Of a stretch of DNA of 64,000 bases, positions 12,095 to 22,597 are shown in pieces. Source of the DNA: Isoetes taiwanensis (taxonomy: Eukaryota; Streptophyta; Lycopodiopsida; Isoetales; Isoetaceae); NCBI GenBank assembly GCA_021234155.1, contig JAJEKV010000041.1, positions 8,254,917 through 8,318,916 on the forward strand, read 5' to 3'. Position 1 is the first letter of the stretch. Each line of letters starts with the position of its first letter. Under the pieces are notes generated by a model that did no database searches, was not told the origin of the DNA, and saw only the letters and a program-made list of their open reading frames with translations. A program made the position numbers and the translations under genes.

Positions 12095-12776
12095 TCGACT
12101 GACGAGTCGACTCTTGCATTGCTCTATGAATTGGAGGTAGTGCTTCTCCAAATCTGATTGTAGTACCCACGTAGCGTCTTCCACAAGCAAGTGTATCCAT
12201 TTCACTAGGTATTAGAGAAATTGAGATCTTCTTGTTTTCTTGTAGGACCTGTCAAGAAGAACCTCTGGAACGATCTCGAGTTGGTCGTCCCTCTTCCTCT
12301 GGATTAGGAGTGTGCCTCTTCAGGAGACTTACATAGAAGACCCTATGGATTTTGAGATGTGGTGGCAGATCCAACTTGTAGGATTGGTTACCTACTCTTT
12401 TGGTTATCCTAAATGGCCCAGCCCATCTTGGAGCAAGTTTCTTACAATTGCAGATGCGGAGTTTCGCTTGCTTGACTTTGATCTTCAGTCACATGTTGTC
12501 CCCTACTTGGAACTCTCTTACTGTTATGTGTTTATCAGCTCACTCTTCTGCCGGCTTCTTGCTGCTAGAAGATAAGCTCTCCCTTCGCATCCCATGGAGT
12601 CGAAAGATTTCCTTTGTGAACAACACGGCAGTATCCAACGCCGTATCAGTGGTCGTGCATGGCATAAAATGCGCCCATTTTGACAAATTGTCCATTACTG
12701 CCATTAAGGCGTCCTTGCCCCTTATGGTTCTTGGGAGCCCTATGCTTATTACTTCCCATTTGGCATTTGGCACTGG
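12095..12776 (-). pseudogene. A1 integrase 3' part and chromodomain
   Basis: Continuation of A1 pol downstream of the D insertion. The minus strand shows the start of the integrase core (…PNAKWEVI… then GLPRTIRG), with the stretch holding the first catalytic Asp (MDF in B2) missing, then LFTKEIFRLHGM, and a jump to the C-terminal part (…HLKIHRVFY…). The rest of the DDE core is deleted. The chromodomain follows at about 12350-12095 and ends …EDATWVLQSDLEKHY…, more complete than in A2. It retains the chromodomain but cannot encode an active integrase. Confidence 0.8.
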
Positions 12777-12781
12777 CAATG

Positions 12782-13367
12782 TGTTACGGCACAAGCTCGG
12801 GGGAGCGGCTCAGAGGATTTGCAGAGATGAACACAGAGGCAAAGGTGTCAGTCATCATTTTGAAATCTAGATGTGTCGCGGAGTTAAAGGAAGAAGCTAT
12901 TTTAATATAAAAGGCCATGCTTGCTAAAAAAGGCTAAAGTCGCAGAGAGATCTATAAATAGAACAGAAACTTCAGTTGGACATATCTCCGCAATCAGAGC
13001 TCCGATTGAAGCGACTTTTATCTCGTTGGAACCGGCTCGGAGTCTAGTTTCCGAATTGGGGCGCACATTCCGTAGTTCATCTGGACGAGAGAGTAATGGC
13101 CAAAAAGATGACGAGGGGTCACAAAATACTGCGGTAGCGACATCAGAGTTTTGTAACCAAGTCTTTATGATCCATAGTTGATCCCAGAGAAGTTGTTCAG
13201 TTGAACAACAGAATTCTCAGTTTTGGGAAGAGCCACAAAGATCCTTTGCAGTGTTCGCAAATCTGAGCCCGGTTGGGTGGTGAATTTGTGCCAAAAGATC
13301 CTGTTCCCAGGTTGTTTTGATTAGCAGTGTTTGATAGTTTTGCAGGTAGAAAAGACGGTTCGTATCA
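12782..13367 (+). repeat. 5' LTR of D
   Basis: 586 bp, the same length as the 3' LTR and with few differences, so the insertion is fairly recent. Confidence 0.95.
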
Positions 13368-13369
13368 AG

Positions 13370-13381
13370 TGGTATCAGAGC
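13370..13381 (+). promoter_or_regulatory. Primer-binding site of D (initiator-Met tRNA)
   Basis: TGGTATCAGAGC two bases after the LTR end. Confidence 0.93.
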
Positions 13382-13888
13382 ATAAGTTGATCTTGTTAAA
13401 ATAATCCTGCATTCAGCCTTTAACATGTTTCGAGATTTTGTTTTAGCCAATCCGATGTCACCGGATGACTAGAGAGCTTCCAGAGAGGTTAATCGGTTGG
13501 TTTGACAGACTCTCAGAGAAGGAAGGAAGAAATTGTTGTTGTTCTTGATGCAGGGAAAGTAGAAAGGACAAGAGACGAAAAAGATTGTCCTGAGCAGCTG
13601 GAGTTTAGAAGATATTGAGCAAGAAAAATGTTCTTTGCAAATGATCAGAAAGATCCATCCAAGTTGACAAGGAGAAGGCAGAGGCCTAAGAGATTGAGGG
13701 CGAACCAGATTGGCCGTCTGAAAGATAAGTAAATTAAACAAGTTTGTGTGTGCTTATGATTGCTAGTTTAACTGAGCATAGTTTTGATTTGAGTTAAGGA
13801 AGGAGTTCTTTTTCAAATGAATGTTGCTCTAGAGTTTAGAAGGGGACAACTGTGACTGCAGCACAGAAGCCAGACCCTTAGAATTGTA

Positions 13889-14286
13889 AGGCAGATGGTA
13901 AGTTTACCAGCCTAGAAGAAATCCTTTCAAAGCAGATAGTCAGGTGACTAGCTTAGAAAGAAAGGTGGTTCAAGAAATCCTTTCAAAGCAGATAGTCAGG
14001 TGACTAGCTTAGAAAGAAAGGTGGTTATTCCAGCAAAGCGGATAGTCAGTTGACTAGCTTTGGGAAAAGGTGGACCTTCCTGCAAGGCAGATGATCGAGT
14101 TCGATCAGTCTTGAGACGGGAAGGGGAGATATTATTCCTGCAAGGCAGATGATCGAGTTCGATCAGTCTTGAGACAGGAAGAAAATAAATTATTTCTGCA
14201 AGACAGATGATCGAGGACGACCAGTCTTGAGACGGGAAGGAATTGATAAGACCCGCAAGGCAGATGATCGAGGACGATCAGTCTTG
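13889..14286 (+). other. Eight-unit covarying hairpin array in D
   Basis: Units at 13889-13913, 13930-13954, 13986-14010, 14035-14061, 14083-14113, 14141-14171, 14199-14229 and 14256-14286. Each has an outer stem, a one-sided three-base bulge AGA (GGA in unit 4), an inner stem, and a loop of GT, GG or AGGA. Outer stems are AGGC/GCCT, AAGC/GCTT, AAAGC/GCTTT, CAAGGC/GTCTTG and CAAGAC/GTCTTG. Inner stems are TGGTAA/TTACCA, TAGTCA/TGACTA, TGATCGA/TCGATCA and TGATCG/CGATCA. Stems change in pairs while the bulge stays. Unit 7 has one mismatch. The last unit lies directly before the polypurine tract. Confidence 0.88.
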
Positions 14287-14300
14287 AGACGGGGAGGAAT

Positions 14301-14886
14301 TGTTACGGCACAAGCTCGGGGGAGCGGCTTAGAGGATTTGCAGAGATGAACACAGAGGCAAAGGTGTTAGTCATCATTTTGAAATCTAGATGTGTCGCGG
14401 AGTTAAAGGAAGAAGCTATTTTAATATAAAAGGCCATGCTTGCTAAAAAAGGCTAAAGTCGCAGAGAGATCTATAAATAGAACAGAAACTTCAGTTGGAC
14501 ATATCTCCGCAACCAGAGCTCTGATTGAAGCGACTTTTATCTTTTGGAACCGGCTCGGAGTCTAGTTTCCGAATTGGGGCGGCACATTCCGTAGTTCATC
14601 CGGATGAGAGAGTAATGGCCAAAAAGGTGACGAGGGGTCACAAAATACTGCAGTAGCGACATCAGAGTTTTGTAACCAAGTCTTTATGATCCACAGTTGA
14701 TCCCAGAGAAGTTGTTCAGTTGAATAACAGAATTCTCAGTTTTGGGAAGAGCCACAAAGATCCTTTGCAGTGTTCGCAAATCTGAGCCCAGTTGGGTGGT
14801 GAATTTGTGCCAAAAGATCATGTTCCCAGGTTGTTTTGATTAACAGTGTTTGATAGTTTTGCAGGTAGAAAAGACGGTTCGTATCA
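14301..14886 (+). repeat. 3' LTR of D
   Basis: 586 bp, starting TGTTACGGCA and ending TTCGTATCA, followed by the target duplication CAATG. Confidence 0.95.
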
Positions 14887-14891
14887 CAATG

Positions 14892-16683
14892 GGACCAACA
14901 CTCCTGGAATTCGAAGTTGCTCTGTCTTCGTCTGCTGATATAGCTGACATTCTTGAATGTACCTGGCTATCTGCTTCTTCATGCTGGGCGAATAGTAGCT
15001 ACTTCTTATCTTGAAGTAGGTTTTCATAAAACCTGCATGGCCGGCTATTGGGCTATTGTGCATATCATGGAAGTATTAACTTCCGGATTCTGGATGACTT
15101 TGGTACACACAATTTGTTCTTCTGGTATAATAGATTGCCTTCCTTCGTAAAATGCTTGAAGGTTTTCCTCTCTTTGTCCGTTCTTGCCTTCTTCTATCTT
15201 CTTGCCAAACTCACTGGTGAGTGTTGATATGGCATTGCAATAGGCTCTCGTCATCAAGGGGTGCCTTGAGAGCGCATCCGCAACTACGTTGAGCTTGCCT
15301 GGCTTGTACACGATAACAAAATCGTACTCCTCCAGGAACTCCATCCATCTCCTTTGTCTCAAATTGAGATGTGGTTGGGTGAAGACACGCTGTAGACTTT
15401 GATGGTCCGTATCTAATTGGAATTTCCTTCCCAATAGATAATGCCTCCATATTCTCAATGCTCTCACTACTGCTAGCAACTCCTGGTCGTGGGTTGGGTA
15501 ACGCGTTTCGGCTGTCGTTCATCTTCCTTGAATCATATGCTACCACCCTCTCCTCCTGCATTAAGATCGCTCCTGTTGCAATCTTGCTAGCATCGGTTGC
15601 CACCAACTTATCTTTCTCCGGGTCGGGCAATATTAAGACTGGGGCAGTCGTTAAAGCTTCCTTCAATGTCTCAAATACTGCATGGGCCTTCCTTTGCCAA
15701 TGATTCACCCAATCTTTTATCTTCTCCACTTTGGTGAGGTCCGTTAGCGATGCTGCTACCTTTGCAAAGTTCCTTATGAACTTTCTGTAGTAGCCTGCTA
15801 GGCCGAGGAAGCTCCTCACTTCATGGATATTATTCGGTGCTGGCCAATCAATTACCGCTTCAATCTTCGCAGGTTCAGTAGAAATCCCTTCCGTTGTGAT
15901 CACATACTCTACCCTTTCTGTCGCAAAGTGACACTTGGATAGCTTTGCATAAAGCTGATGTCTCCTCAACTTTTCAAGTACTTTCCTCAAGTATTGGGCA
16001 TGCTCTTCCAAGGATTTGTTGTAGACTAGAATGTCATCAGAGAATACTATGATGAATGTGTCTAGAAACTCGCTGAAAATGTCGTTCATGAGCCTCATGA
16101 ATGTTGCTGGAGCATTGGATAACCCAAATGGCATTACTGTGAACTCGTAGTGGCCATATCTCGTCCTGAATGCAGTCTTATGGATGTCTCCTTCCTTGAT
16201 TCTAATCTGGTGGTAGCCTGACCTCAAGTCTATCTTGGAGAAAACCTTCACTTCCTGCAGTTGGTCCATCAAATCATCTGATCGAGGTAGTGCATACTTG
16301 TTCTTGATGGTATGCTTGTTCAATTGACGATAGTCAATGCACATTCTGAGACTTCCATCGTTCTTATTGACAAAAAGGATTGGCGCTCCAAATGGAGAGA
16401 CGCTAGGTCTGGTCTAGCAACTCTTGCAATTGCTTCTTCAATTCGTCAACTCCTGCGGTGACATTATGTAGGGTGCCTTGCTTGTTGGCTTCATGCCTGG
16501 CTCAAGTGCTATTTCACACTCGACTCCCCGGTAAGGTGGAAGTTGCTTGATTTCATCTGGGAACAAATCATGGAATTCCTTCACTAGCTTGGCTACTGGC
16601 TTTGGTAGCTTGCTCAATGCTTTGGCCCCCTTGTCTTCCTTTGTTTCTGGCTCCTCAACTTCGAGCTTGAAGACATAGGCCAC
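14892..16683 (-). pseudogene. A1 RT, RNase H and integrase zinc region
   Basis: Minus-strand Ty3/gypsy pol. About 16683-16440 is the protease-RT linker (…[14 protein letters not shown]). RT runs from about 16400 with [20 protein letters not shown] and the catalytic FSDDIL (about 16060). The RT thumb follows (…[11 protein letters not shown]…), then RNase H (VATDASK, later [17 protein letters not shown]). The integrase zinc region lies at about 14900-15070 (…[19 protein letters not shown]… CQLYQQTK; one zinc Cys appears changed to Tyr). A frameshift near 15490 falls in RNase H and another near 15150 before the zinc region. Element D interrupts the gene at 14886. It is inactive. Confidence 0.9.
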
Positions 16684-17320
16684 TTGCTCCTTCGGGTGAC
16701 CACTTTACCTGTTATCTCAATGATTTTGCCATCTGGCATCATTAAGGTGACTTTCCGCTTCCAACAATCAATCACAGCTCCAGCCAGGCAAAGGTATTTC
16801 ATGCCTATGGTCAAGTCATACTTGCCGATGTTCATCACTTCTGCTCCCATTCCAAAGTTGATACCTGGCAAGTCTATATCAAAGTTGATCCTCTTTCCTA
16901 TTGTATGTCGGATTGCCCCACTTGCCAACATAATGGGCCTAGGCTTGGACTTCAAAGGCTTCGGCTTCAACATCTCTACCATCCTTGGCAAAGCAAAATT
17001 ATGGGTGCTCCCCGTGTCTATCAACACTATGAGGGATTTGGCTTTGACTTTCCCAATCATTGAGATGACCCGGTATTGACTCTCGGCATTCTTAGAGTCA
17101 ATGGCGGCAAAGATGTGGCACTCATCCTGGATGTAGTCGCAAGCATCTTCTTCTCGATCTCGGGGGGTGTCTCCCATCCTCCTAGCTCTGCTAGCGCCGC
17201 ATTCATCACAAAGGGGCAGTTGTGTGTCCAATGTCCTGGCTGGAAGCACCTGAAACACAACTGCTTTTCAATACATTTTTGCATCTTCTCCTTCGGAATG
17301 GACTGCAAAAACTGCTTCAC
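16614..17320 (-). pseudogene. A1 Gag zinc knuckle and aspartic protease
   Basis: The CCHC zinc knuckle CFRCFQPGHWTHNC is read at about 17260-17210. After a frameshift near 17150, the protease active site [18 protein letters not shown] is read at about 17010-16960, with the flap and C-terminal part to 16614. The knuckle binds RNA in Gag; the protease matures Gag-Pol. The second frameshift and the upstream one near 17320 show decay. Confidence 0.88.
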
Positions 17321-18375
17321 TGCTTTGGATAGTTTGAACCTCCCTCTTGCTCTTTGTTCCTGAAACTGACCTGCTTCTTGTCCTGTTTGCCAAAATTTGC
17401 ATTCCCTTGCTTTCCATAGTTTGCATTGTACTGAGGTCTAGCAGCTGCCGTGGCGTATAGCTTCCCATAACTTTCTCTTTGTCCTGATAGTACTGATGCT
17501 TCTGTCCATTACCTTGGGGACCTGTTCCTTGTAAGCTCACGGCCTTAGACTCTGCTTTTGACACTGTTTTGGGGTTTATAGCTCTTACAAGCTTCCTGAT
17601 CTCCTCATTCAAGCCTTCAATGTATCCCTCTACTGCATGTCTTTCGCTCAATTTTGGCACATAGAGCCTCAGTCTCATAAACTCTTCGGTGTACTTCTGG
17701 ACCGTCTTATTGTCCTGCTCCAACCTGTAAAACTATTGCATCATATGGAACTTGTGTTCCCTTGGCACGTAATGATGCTTAAATGCCTTGGACAACTTTT
17801 TGAATTTGCAGTTGTCTCTGCTTAACCCATGGGCTTTTGTATAGCCTTTCCACCAAATTTTGGCCACTCCCTTGAGGTTGGCTGTCGCTACCCTGCCCTT
17901 GTCCTTATCTTTCATACTATGAGCATTTCCGTATTCTCTCATTTCATCCAACCAAGCCTCGGCTTCTATCCCTGACCTGTTGTCTCTTGGGAACTGTTCC
18001 AGCTTCCTGACTTTCCACACATTGCTCAGTGCGGAGTCGACTTTCTTCTGGTAGTCAGCTTCAATCCTTCTCCTATCACGGTTGGGACCCTCATGGCAGT
18101 CCTGCCGATCGTTGTCCTGCTCCGCAGATTCGGAGTCGGAACTAGAGTTGGAGGAATTCGTGCTAGGGAATCTCTTCTTTGCCTTGTCCGTGCAAGGCTC
18201 CTATCTCGTGGATATCGGATCTCATTTGAGATATCTCCTCGTTTGGGTTTGCTGCCTCGAACTCTTGGAACAGGTTCCTTGGTTGAAATTGTCTTGCAAA
18301 TGTTTGCTCTTTCTGAGGTTGTCGATCTTGTTCTATATTCCTAGGTGCTCTAGCTGCATACACATTAGATTGCAC
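17268..18375 (-). pseudogene. A1 Gag (capsid region)
   Basis: The minus strand reads a Ty3/gypsy Gag core: IWWKGYTKAHGLSRDNCK and FKHHYVPREHK (about 17860-17740), then [20 protein letters not shown]. One in-frame TAG at about 17730-17732 divides the core. The N-terminal part (18375-18163) is in another frame. Gag forms the virus-like particle. The region lines up with B2 Gag at 52790-53200. Confidence 0.85.
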
Positions 18376-18534
18376 TCTTATGATTAGCTTTTATTTGTTA
18401 TTGCATTGGTTGTTTGATGACATAGTTGTGGGGACAAAATATATCAAAGAACATTCATAATGCCATCAATTATATTCATAAGGTACAATATTTTTACAAT
18501 CAATAATAGAAAGAAAAAAAGTTTTAATCTATTC

Positions 18535-19299
18535 TTAGAATCTTCGATATGCTGGGCTGTCTTCTAAGAACAACTTTATTTGGGATGTATCGACTGTTCG
18601 TCCCAAGTTCCTAAGAATGTTGGTGGGCGTACCACCTTGAAGTGTCGTTACCAGGTCTTTGACTCTTCTATCCGATGTATAGGCCGCAGTGACGACCAAC
18701 CTGTCCTTACGTCTGAATGGGACTGCGAACTCGAAGACGCTCAAGGCTATTGACCTCTTGACCAGGATGATATGGTCGATGTTTGGAGGCATCCGAGCAT
18801 GCCTACCAAATCCCGAGAGGGCACTAAGCATGAACATTCCTTCTTCCCGTGGGCTGAACTGGCAGTGTATGCCTTCTATCCTTCCGTCGGTGAGGAGTGG
18901 AAGGTGAAACCTGAGGGCATTATCATGTCCTCCCTCTGCTGCCTCTTCTGCAGTTCTGATCCCGGCCCTGTGGCTTTCGGAGTACTCATCCACTGATACC
19001 GCTATCAAACCCCTATAGTCTGCAAACATGGACCTGGAAGAGGTCAAGTTGATGCTGCCTCTTTCTAGCACGGCTGGCGCGGCTGATGAGGTGTTGGACA
19101 AGAGCGCGCTTGTTGTCTTTCCCCTGATACCCATCCATTCCTGAATGGCTATAAATTCCTCCTCTGAGGGCAGCTCTTGTTGCATCATCATTTGTCGAAC
19201 GCCGCTGTAAGCTTCAATCGGATGATGACTGTCCAGTTTAAGTGTGGGCTTCCCTGATGCTGATGAGGAAGTCTTGCATCTCTCGGTCGATGAAGTCAT
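18535..19299 (-). CDS. A1 accessory ORF3, function unknown
   Basis: 254 codons open on the minus strand, between the 5' LTR and gag. No known domain is recognised. The middle segment (LSALSGFGRHARMP … ILVKRSIAL) aligns with ORF3 of family B (LRALSTLAGHKKLP … VLVRRDLAL in B2), and the end (TSDRRVKDL … FLEDSPAYRRF) aligns with the end of the F remnant near 62080-62215. Conservation in three families suggests a real accessory protein. No membrane segment or signal peptide is evident. The start at 19299 is the first ATG; a longer N-terminus linked to ORF2 cannot be excluded. Confidence 0.65.
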   Translation of the reverse strand: MTSSTERCKTSSSASGKPTLKLDSHHPIEAYSGVRQMMMQQELPSEEEFIAIQEWMGIRGKTTSALLSNTSSAAPAVLERGSINLTSSRSMFADYRGLIAVSVDEYSESHRAGIRTAEEAAEGGHDNALRFHLPLLTDGRIEGIHCQFSPREEGMFMLSALSGFGRHARMPPNIDHIILVKRSIALSVFEFAVPFRRKDRLVVTAAYTSDRRVKDLVTTLQGGTPTNILRNLGRTVDTSQIKLFLEDSPAYRRF

Positions 19300-19338
19300 C
19301 GAGATCGGGCTGTTGGCATAGAAGATGCAGGAGTTCGT

Positions 19339-19690
19339 CTATCCTGTAGCCTCTCTGCACTCCGAGAGATTCATTATGTCGTGCAAATCATCTACTCTTG
19401 GCCTTCGATGATGACCGGGATTAGACTGGTGATGCCTAACCAAGTGGAGGGCTGTCCTTGTTATCCTCAAACCTTCGTCGAAGCCCTGAAGGTCTTCTTC
19501 TGCTTGTTGCCATTCTTGTATGGAGTCGAGGAACCTTGTCCTTCCTATGCCTTTTCCTCTTGCTCTTGACCCTTCATACTCCAGGAGCAACTGTTCTTCT
19601 GCAGCTCTTGGAATCAGAAGTCTGTAGCTCCTCTGGAAGTGTCGAATCTCCGAGCGTCCTTTGCAAAGTATGAATTCGACTTCCTCTTCA
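19339..19690 (-). pseudogene. A1 fused remnant: H3-like first helix joined to ORF2
   Basis: Minus-strand reading near 19640-19590 gives SEIRHFQRSYRLLIPRA, which looks like the alpha-N helix of a CENH3-type histone. What follows aligns with the middle of F ORF2 (about 61200-61350) rather than the histone core, and in another frame there is SLIPVIIEGQE, matching the ORF2 motif of B2 (ALPVIYHQGQEYLLL). I infer a deletion that removed the histone core and the ORF2 N-terminus. The histone assignment rests on about 15 residues plus synteny with F and B. Confidence 0.5.
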
Positions 19691-19697
19691 TTGGCTT

Positions 19698-20480
19698 CTA
19701 TGGTGGTACGGGTCTCTCTAGGGACGGCTTCAAAGTGTTCTCTCTTGTTGGCCTTCCTCCTTCCATGTACGTCACCTTGTTCGCTTCGTAATACTTTGAA
19801 TATGCCTCGTACATCTTCATGTACTCCTGGTACTCCCTCAACTTCTTCTTGTTCTCCCGCTCATGCTTGAGTACGTAAGACTCCTGTGCCGGCTTGACCT
19901 TCTTGGGATCTCTTGATGGTTTTGGCCATTTTGAGTAGGGAGGTAGTGCTGCAGCTTCTTCATTGTCGGGATTGGAAGGTCCTGATCCTTCTGTTGGGCG
20001 GGGAATTCTCCACGCCTCATCGTCCGACTCCGTCTCTGATGAAGATGGTGGCCTACCGGGCTCCCGCTCCGTTATTGTAATCCCTTTACTCGGTGTTGTC
20101 TTTGTTTTCCTCCGGGCTTTCTTTGGCAATTCTGGGTTCTTCCCTTTGGCCTCTTTCTGCCTCTTGCGCTCCTCCTTTTCTGCAAGTCTCTTCCTCTTTG
20201 CTGCCTTCTTCATCTTGTCGACTTTCCTTTGTCCACCTGCCAACCTCTCTGTTTCCGTGGGGTCCTCCTCATTCTCCTTCTCTTGCCTATTGCCCTTATT
20301 CTCTGGGTTTTCTTGGTTATCAGGGTCCTATTGTTGTTCTTCTTGGTCCTGATGCTGCTCGTCATCCTCCTGAGTGTCTAGGTTTGGGTTTAGATTTTCT
20401 TCGTCTCTGGCTCGCTCTCGAGCCCCCCTCGCCTTTTGTTCTGCTACAAGAACCAGGACGCTTGTCGATCTGTCTGGCAT
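19698..20480 (-). pseudogene. A1 accessory ORF1, charged coiled-coil-like protein
   Basis: Minus-strand frame from ATG at 20480 (MPDRSTSVLVLVAEQKARGA) to a stop at 19698, 261 codons with one in-frame TAG at 20328-20330. Very rich in Lys, Glu and Arg (…KRKRLAEKEERKRQKEAKGK…), then a region KLREYQEYMKMYEAYSKYYE that aligns with F near 59490-59570. It occupies the place of ORF1 in family B, upstream of the histone-like segment. Its charge suggests nucleic-acid binding; this is inference. Confidence 0.6.
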
Positions 20481-21072
20481 AACCACTCAAGCAGTTTGTT
20501 GGTGCGGGCCATACTTTGAAATAAGTCGATCACCTACTGAGTGCCTAGAAATAGCCTTCTTGGTCGGAGAGCAGCAAGCTAGAGGAGTATGGTGAAATGA
20601 AGAATAAGGGTCTAATTATAGGTCTGGGAGTTTTAGGGTTTCAACCTGCAATTTTATGTTATGCCATTATGTAAAACATTCGTGTTTGCTAGATTAAGAC
20701 ATCAGGTTCTTTCAGACAAACAGTACTGCTACCACTCACACAGTGCGTGAGAAGCACTTTCAAAACTTTTGAAAAGGCCCTTGCATCTTTTTAGGTCAAA
20801 ATTGGTCAAACATTCACAGTGCGCGAGAGCCTTATTTGAAAATGCCTTGGGCGCACTCTGTGAGAGGTTGCTCCCTAACGGCCAGAATTTTTCATGGTTT
20901 CTACTATGTCTTCCTTTATTAACATTATTCGACTTTATTGTTCTAAAGATTGGAATTTTTTTTTTCTAATTTTCGAGGTTCATGCTTGGATTGTTGTTCC
21001 CAAGGCTGAAGGTCTACTGTTAGTCCTATCAGGGAAATGGTCAGTGCCCGATCTTGGTCTACCAAGATCATG

Positions 21073-21084
21073 GCTCGGATACCA
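21073..21084 (-). promoter_or_regulatory. Primer-binding site of A1
   Basis: The minus strand reads TGGTATCCGAGC, the initiator-Met tRNA site with one change. Confidence 0.85.
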
Positions 21085-22592
21085 CTTGACGTTCCCCACT
21101 TCGTCTACGATGATCCCATCGTATTGGAAGGCAGAGTTCATCCCTCTAGCAGCCAAGTTGACAGAGGCCGTCCACCTGACACCAATCCTTTAGCAAGGGA
21201 CCGATGAGGAAGAATAGACGGGTCATTTGTCACGTCTTCCCTCGGGACTGTCCTAGCTACGGAAGCGTAAATAAACATAAGTATATGACATCAGATGCAA
21301 CGAGAGCAACCTCGAAGAGTGGCTATACCATAGCATGCATGTTTAAACACATTAACAACATCATCATCACATGGGAGATACCCAAGACTCAGACTCCAAG
21401 GTATGGACTGAGGGCTTGGGTCCCCAAAAGCCATTGCAGACAGAATTCATGAGAGTGAATTGGGCTAGCATAGGAACATGGCTATTAGGAAGTCCTTTCC
21501 ATCCGCCCACTTTGCAGAATAGGTTGAAGAGTCTTGGGACTGGACCGTAGCCTGCAGGGTGCGTAGCCAAAGGGGCTACTACTGAGTTTCATCTCCCCAG
21601 CCCCGATGAGGGAGAAAGGGGATCACCCCAAGGCATGCATGCCCATCACAGCGGCTAGAGGGCCACTGACTGTCTTCGACTTGAACCTCATTGAAGGTGA
21701 CTCATCACCAAGAGGTGTCGAGCTCATTCCTTGCCCACATGCAGTGGCAAGCCATTAAGCCTAGCCTGCTAAGATCCCTGGTAGGCTTTACACACCAGAG
21801 GGATCAGTCTGTAATGGGACAAGTCCTTATTCAACCGATCTAACCCCGCCACACACAACCAGGTGGACTATTGTACACAGACCGCATTAATTGGGAATTA
21901 ATGAGGCTATCTAGATACATCTAGTACTGAAGGTTTCAGGGTCTCTACCCCCCTTCCCAATACACAGGAATGCACATAGAATAGAACATCATCATCAAAG
22001 TACTGAAATACTGAATATACCTAATCTATCTTACCTAACATACATGGTTAGGTTCCTTAGTTAAGGCTTGTGATCTTAGGATCTACAAGGCTGCTAAGAC
22101 TGATCTAACATGCTATCCCAGCTTATTGCCGGGCTAAAAGTCAGCATTGCACAACAGAATCATAGGTTACCTGATCCCTGTCTTGTTCCTGCTCCTCGAA
22201 TCGCGTCCATGCCTTTGTTTAGATTGAAGGCAGCTGTTCCTGGGAGATCTGTTGTGCAAAGGCAGCTTGGTGGCGCCTGGCAATGCGAACTAGCAGCTTG
22301 GCTTGGTCGAAACGGCCCAAGGAAGCCAAAATGCGAAAATGGAAAAGGTTTAAAGTTTTTCCTTTTGTTTCTTTTACATGACCTTTTAGGTTTAGGTTAG
22401 AAAGGACAAATGGGATTTTTCCATGAGGCAAAGGGGTTCAAGTGCATATGTTTAATAGACATGTGCAACATACGAGGTTGCCCCCTAGGCGCAACCCCTT
22501 ATGGCTCTCAAGTACTTGTCAAGGTGACATGTACGCATGGCGTGGCAATATAATATATGTATTCGGACCGTATATTATGCTAGAACGTCACA
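21085..22592 (-). repeat. A1 5' LTR
   Basis: 1,508 bp. The minus strand starts TGTGACGTTC at 22592. The target duplication TATAA follows at 22593-22597. Confidence 0.92.
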
Positions 22593-22597
22593 TATAA

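Larger units (their letters stand above)
12782..14886 (+). mobile_element. Non-autonomous LTR retrotransposon D
   Basis: Complete element: two 586-bp LTRs (12782-13367, 14301-14886), primer site 13370-13381, purine tract GACGGGGAGGAAT before the second LTR, and target duplication CAATG at 12777-12781 and 14887-14891. It is inserted in the A1 integrase between the zinc-binding region and the catalytic core. The 933-bp internal region encodes no retrotransposon protein. Its 3' half is a tandem hairpin array. LTR ends are TGTTAC…GTATCA. The LTR middle resembles the C LTR over GCTAAAGTCGCAGAGAGATC and nearby, so C and D share ancestry. Confidence 0.95.
5022..22592 (-). mobile_element. Chromovirus A1 (family A), with nested insertions
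   Basis: Ty3/gypsy element inserted in the B1 3' LTR, with 5-bp target duplications TATAA at 5017-5021 and 22593-22597. LTRs are 21085-22592 (5') and 5022-8663 (3', enlarged by a 2.1-kb insert). The primer site is 21073-21084. The order on the minus strand is ORF1, a fused ORF1/ORF2 remnant, ORF3, gag, protease, RT, RNase H, integrase, chromodomain. Nested within it are the insert at 6035-8112, C2 at 8832-11546 and D at 12782-14886. Several frameshifts, stops and a deleted integrase core make it defective. Confidence 0.92.

Noticed and set aside
18535-19299. ORF3 as an envelope-like gene
   Set aside because: No signal peptide or membrane segment, and it lies upstream of gag, not after pol.
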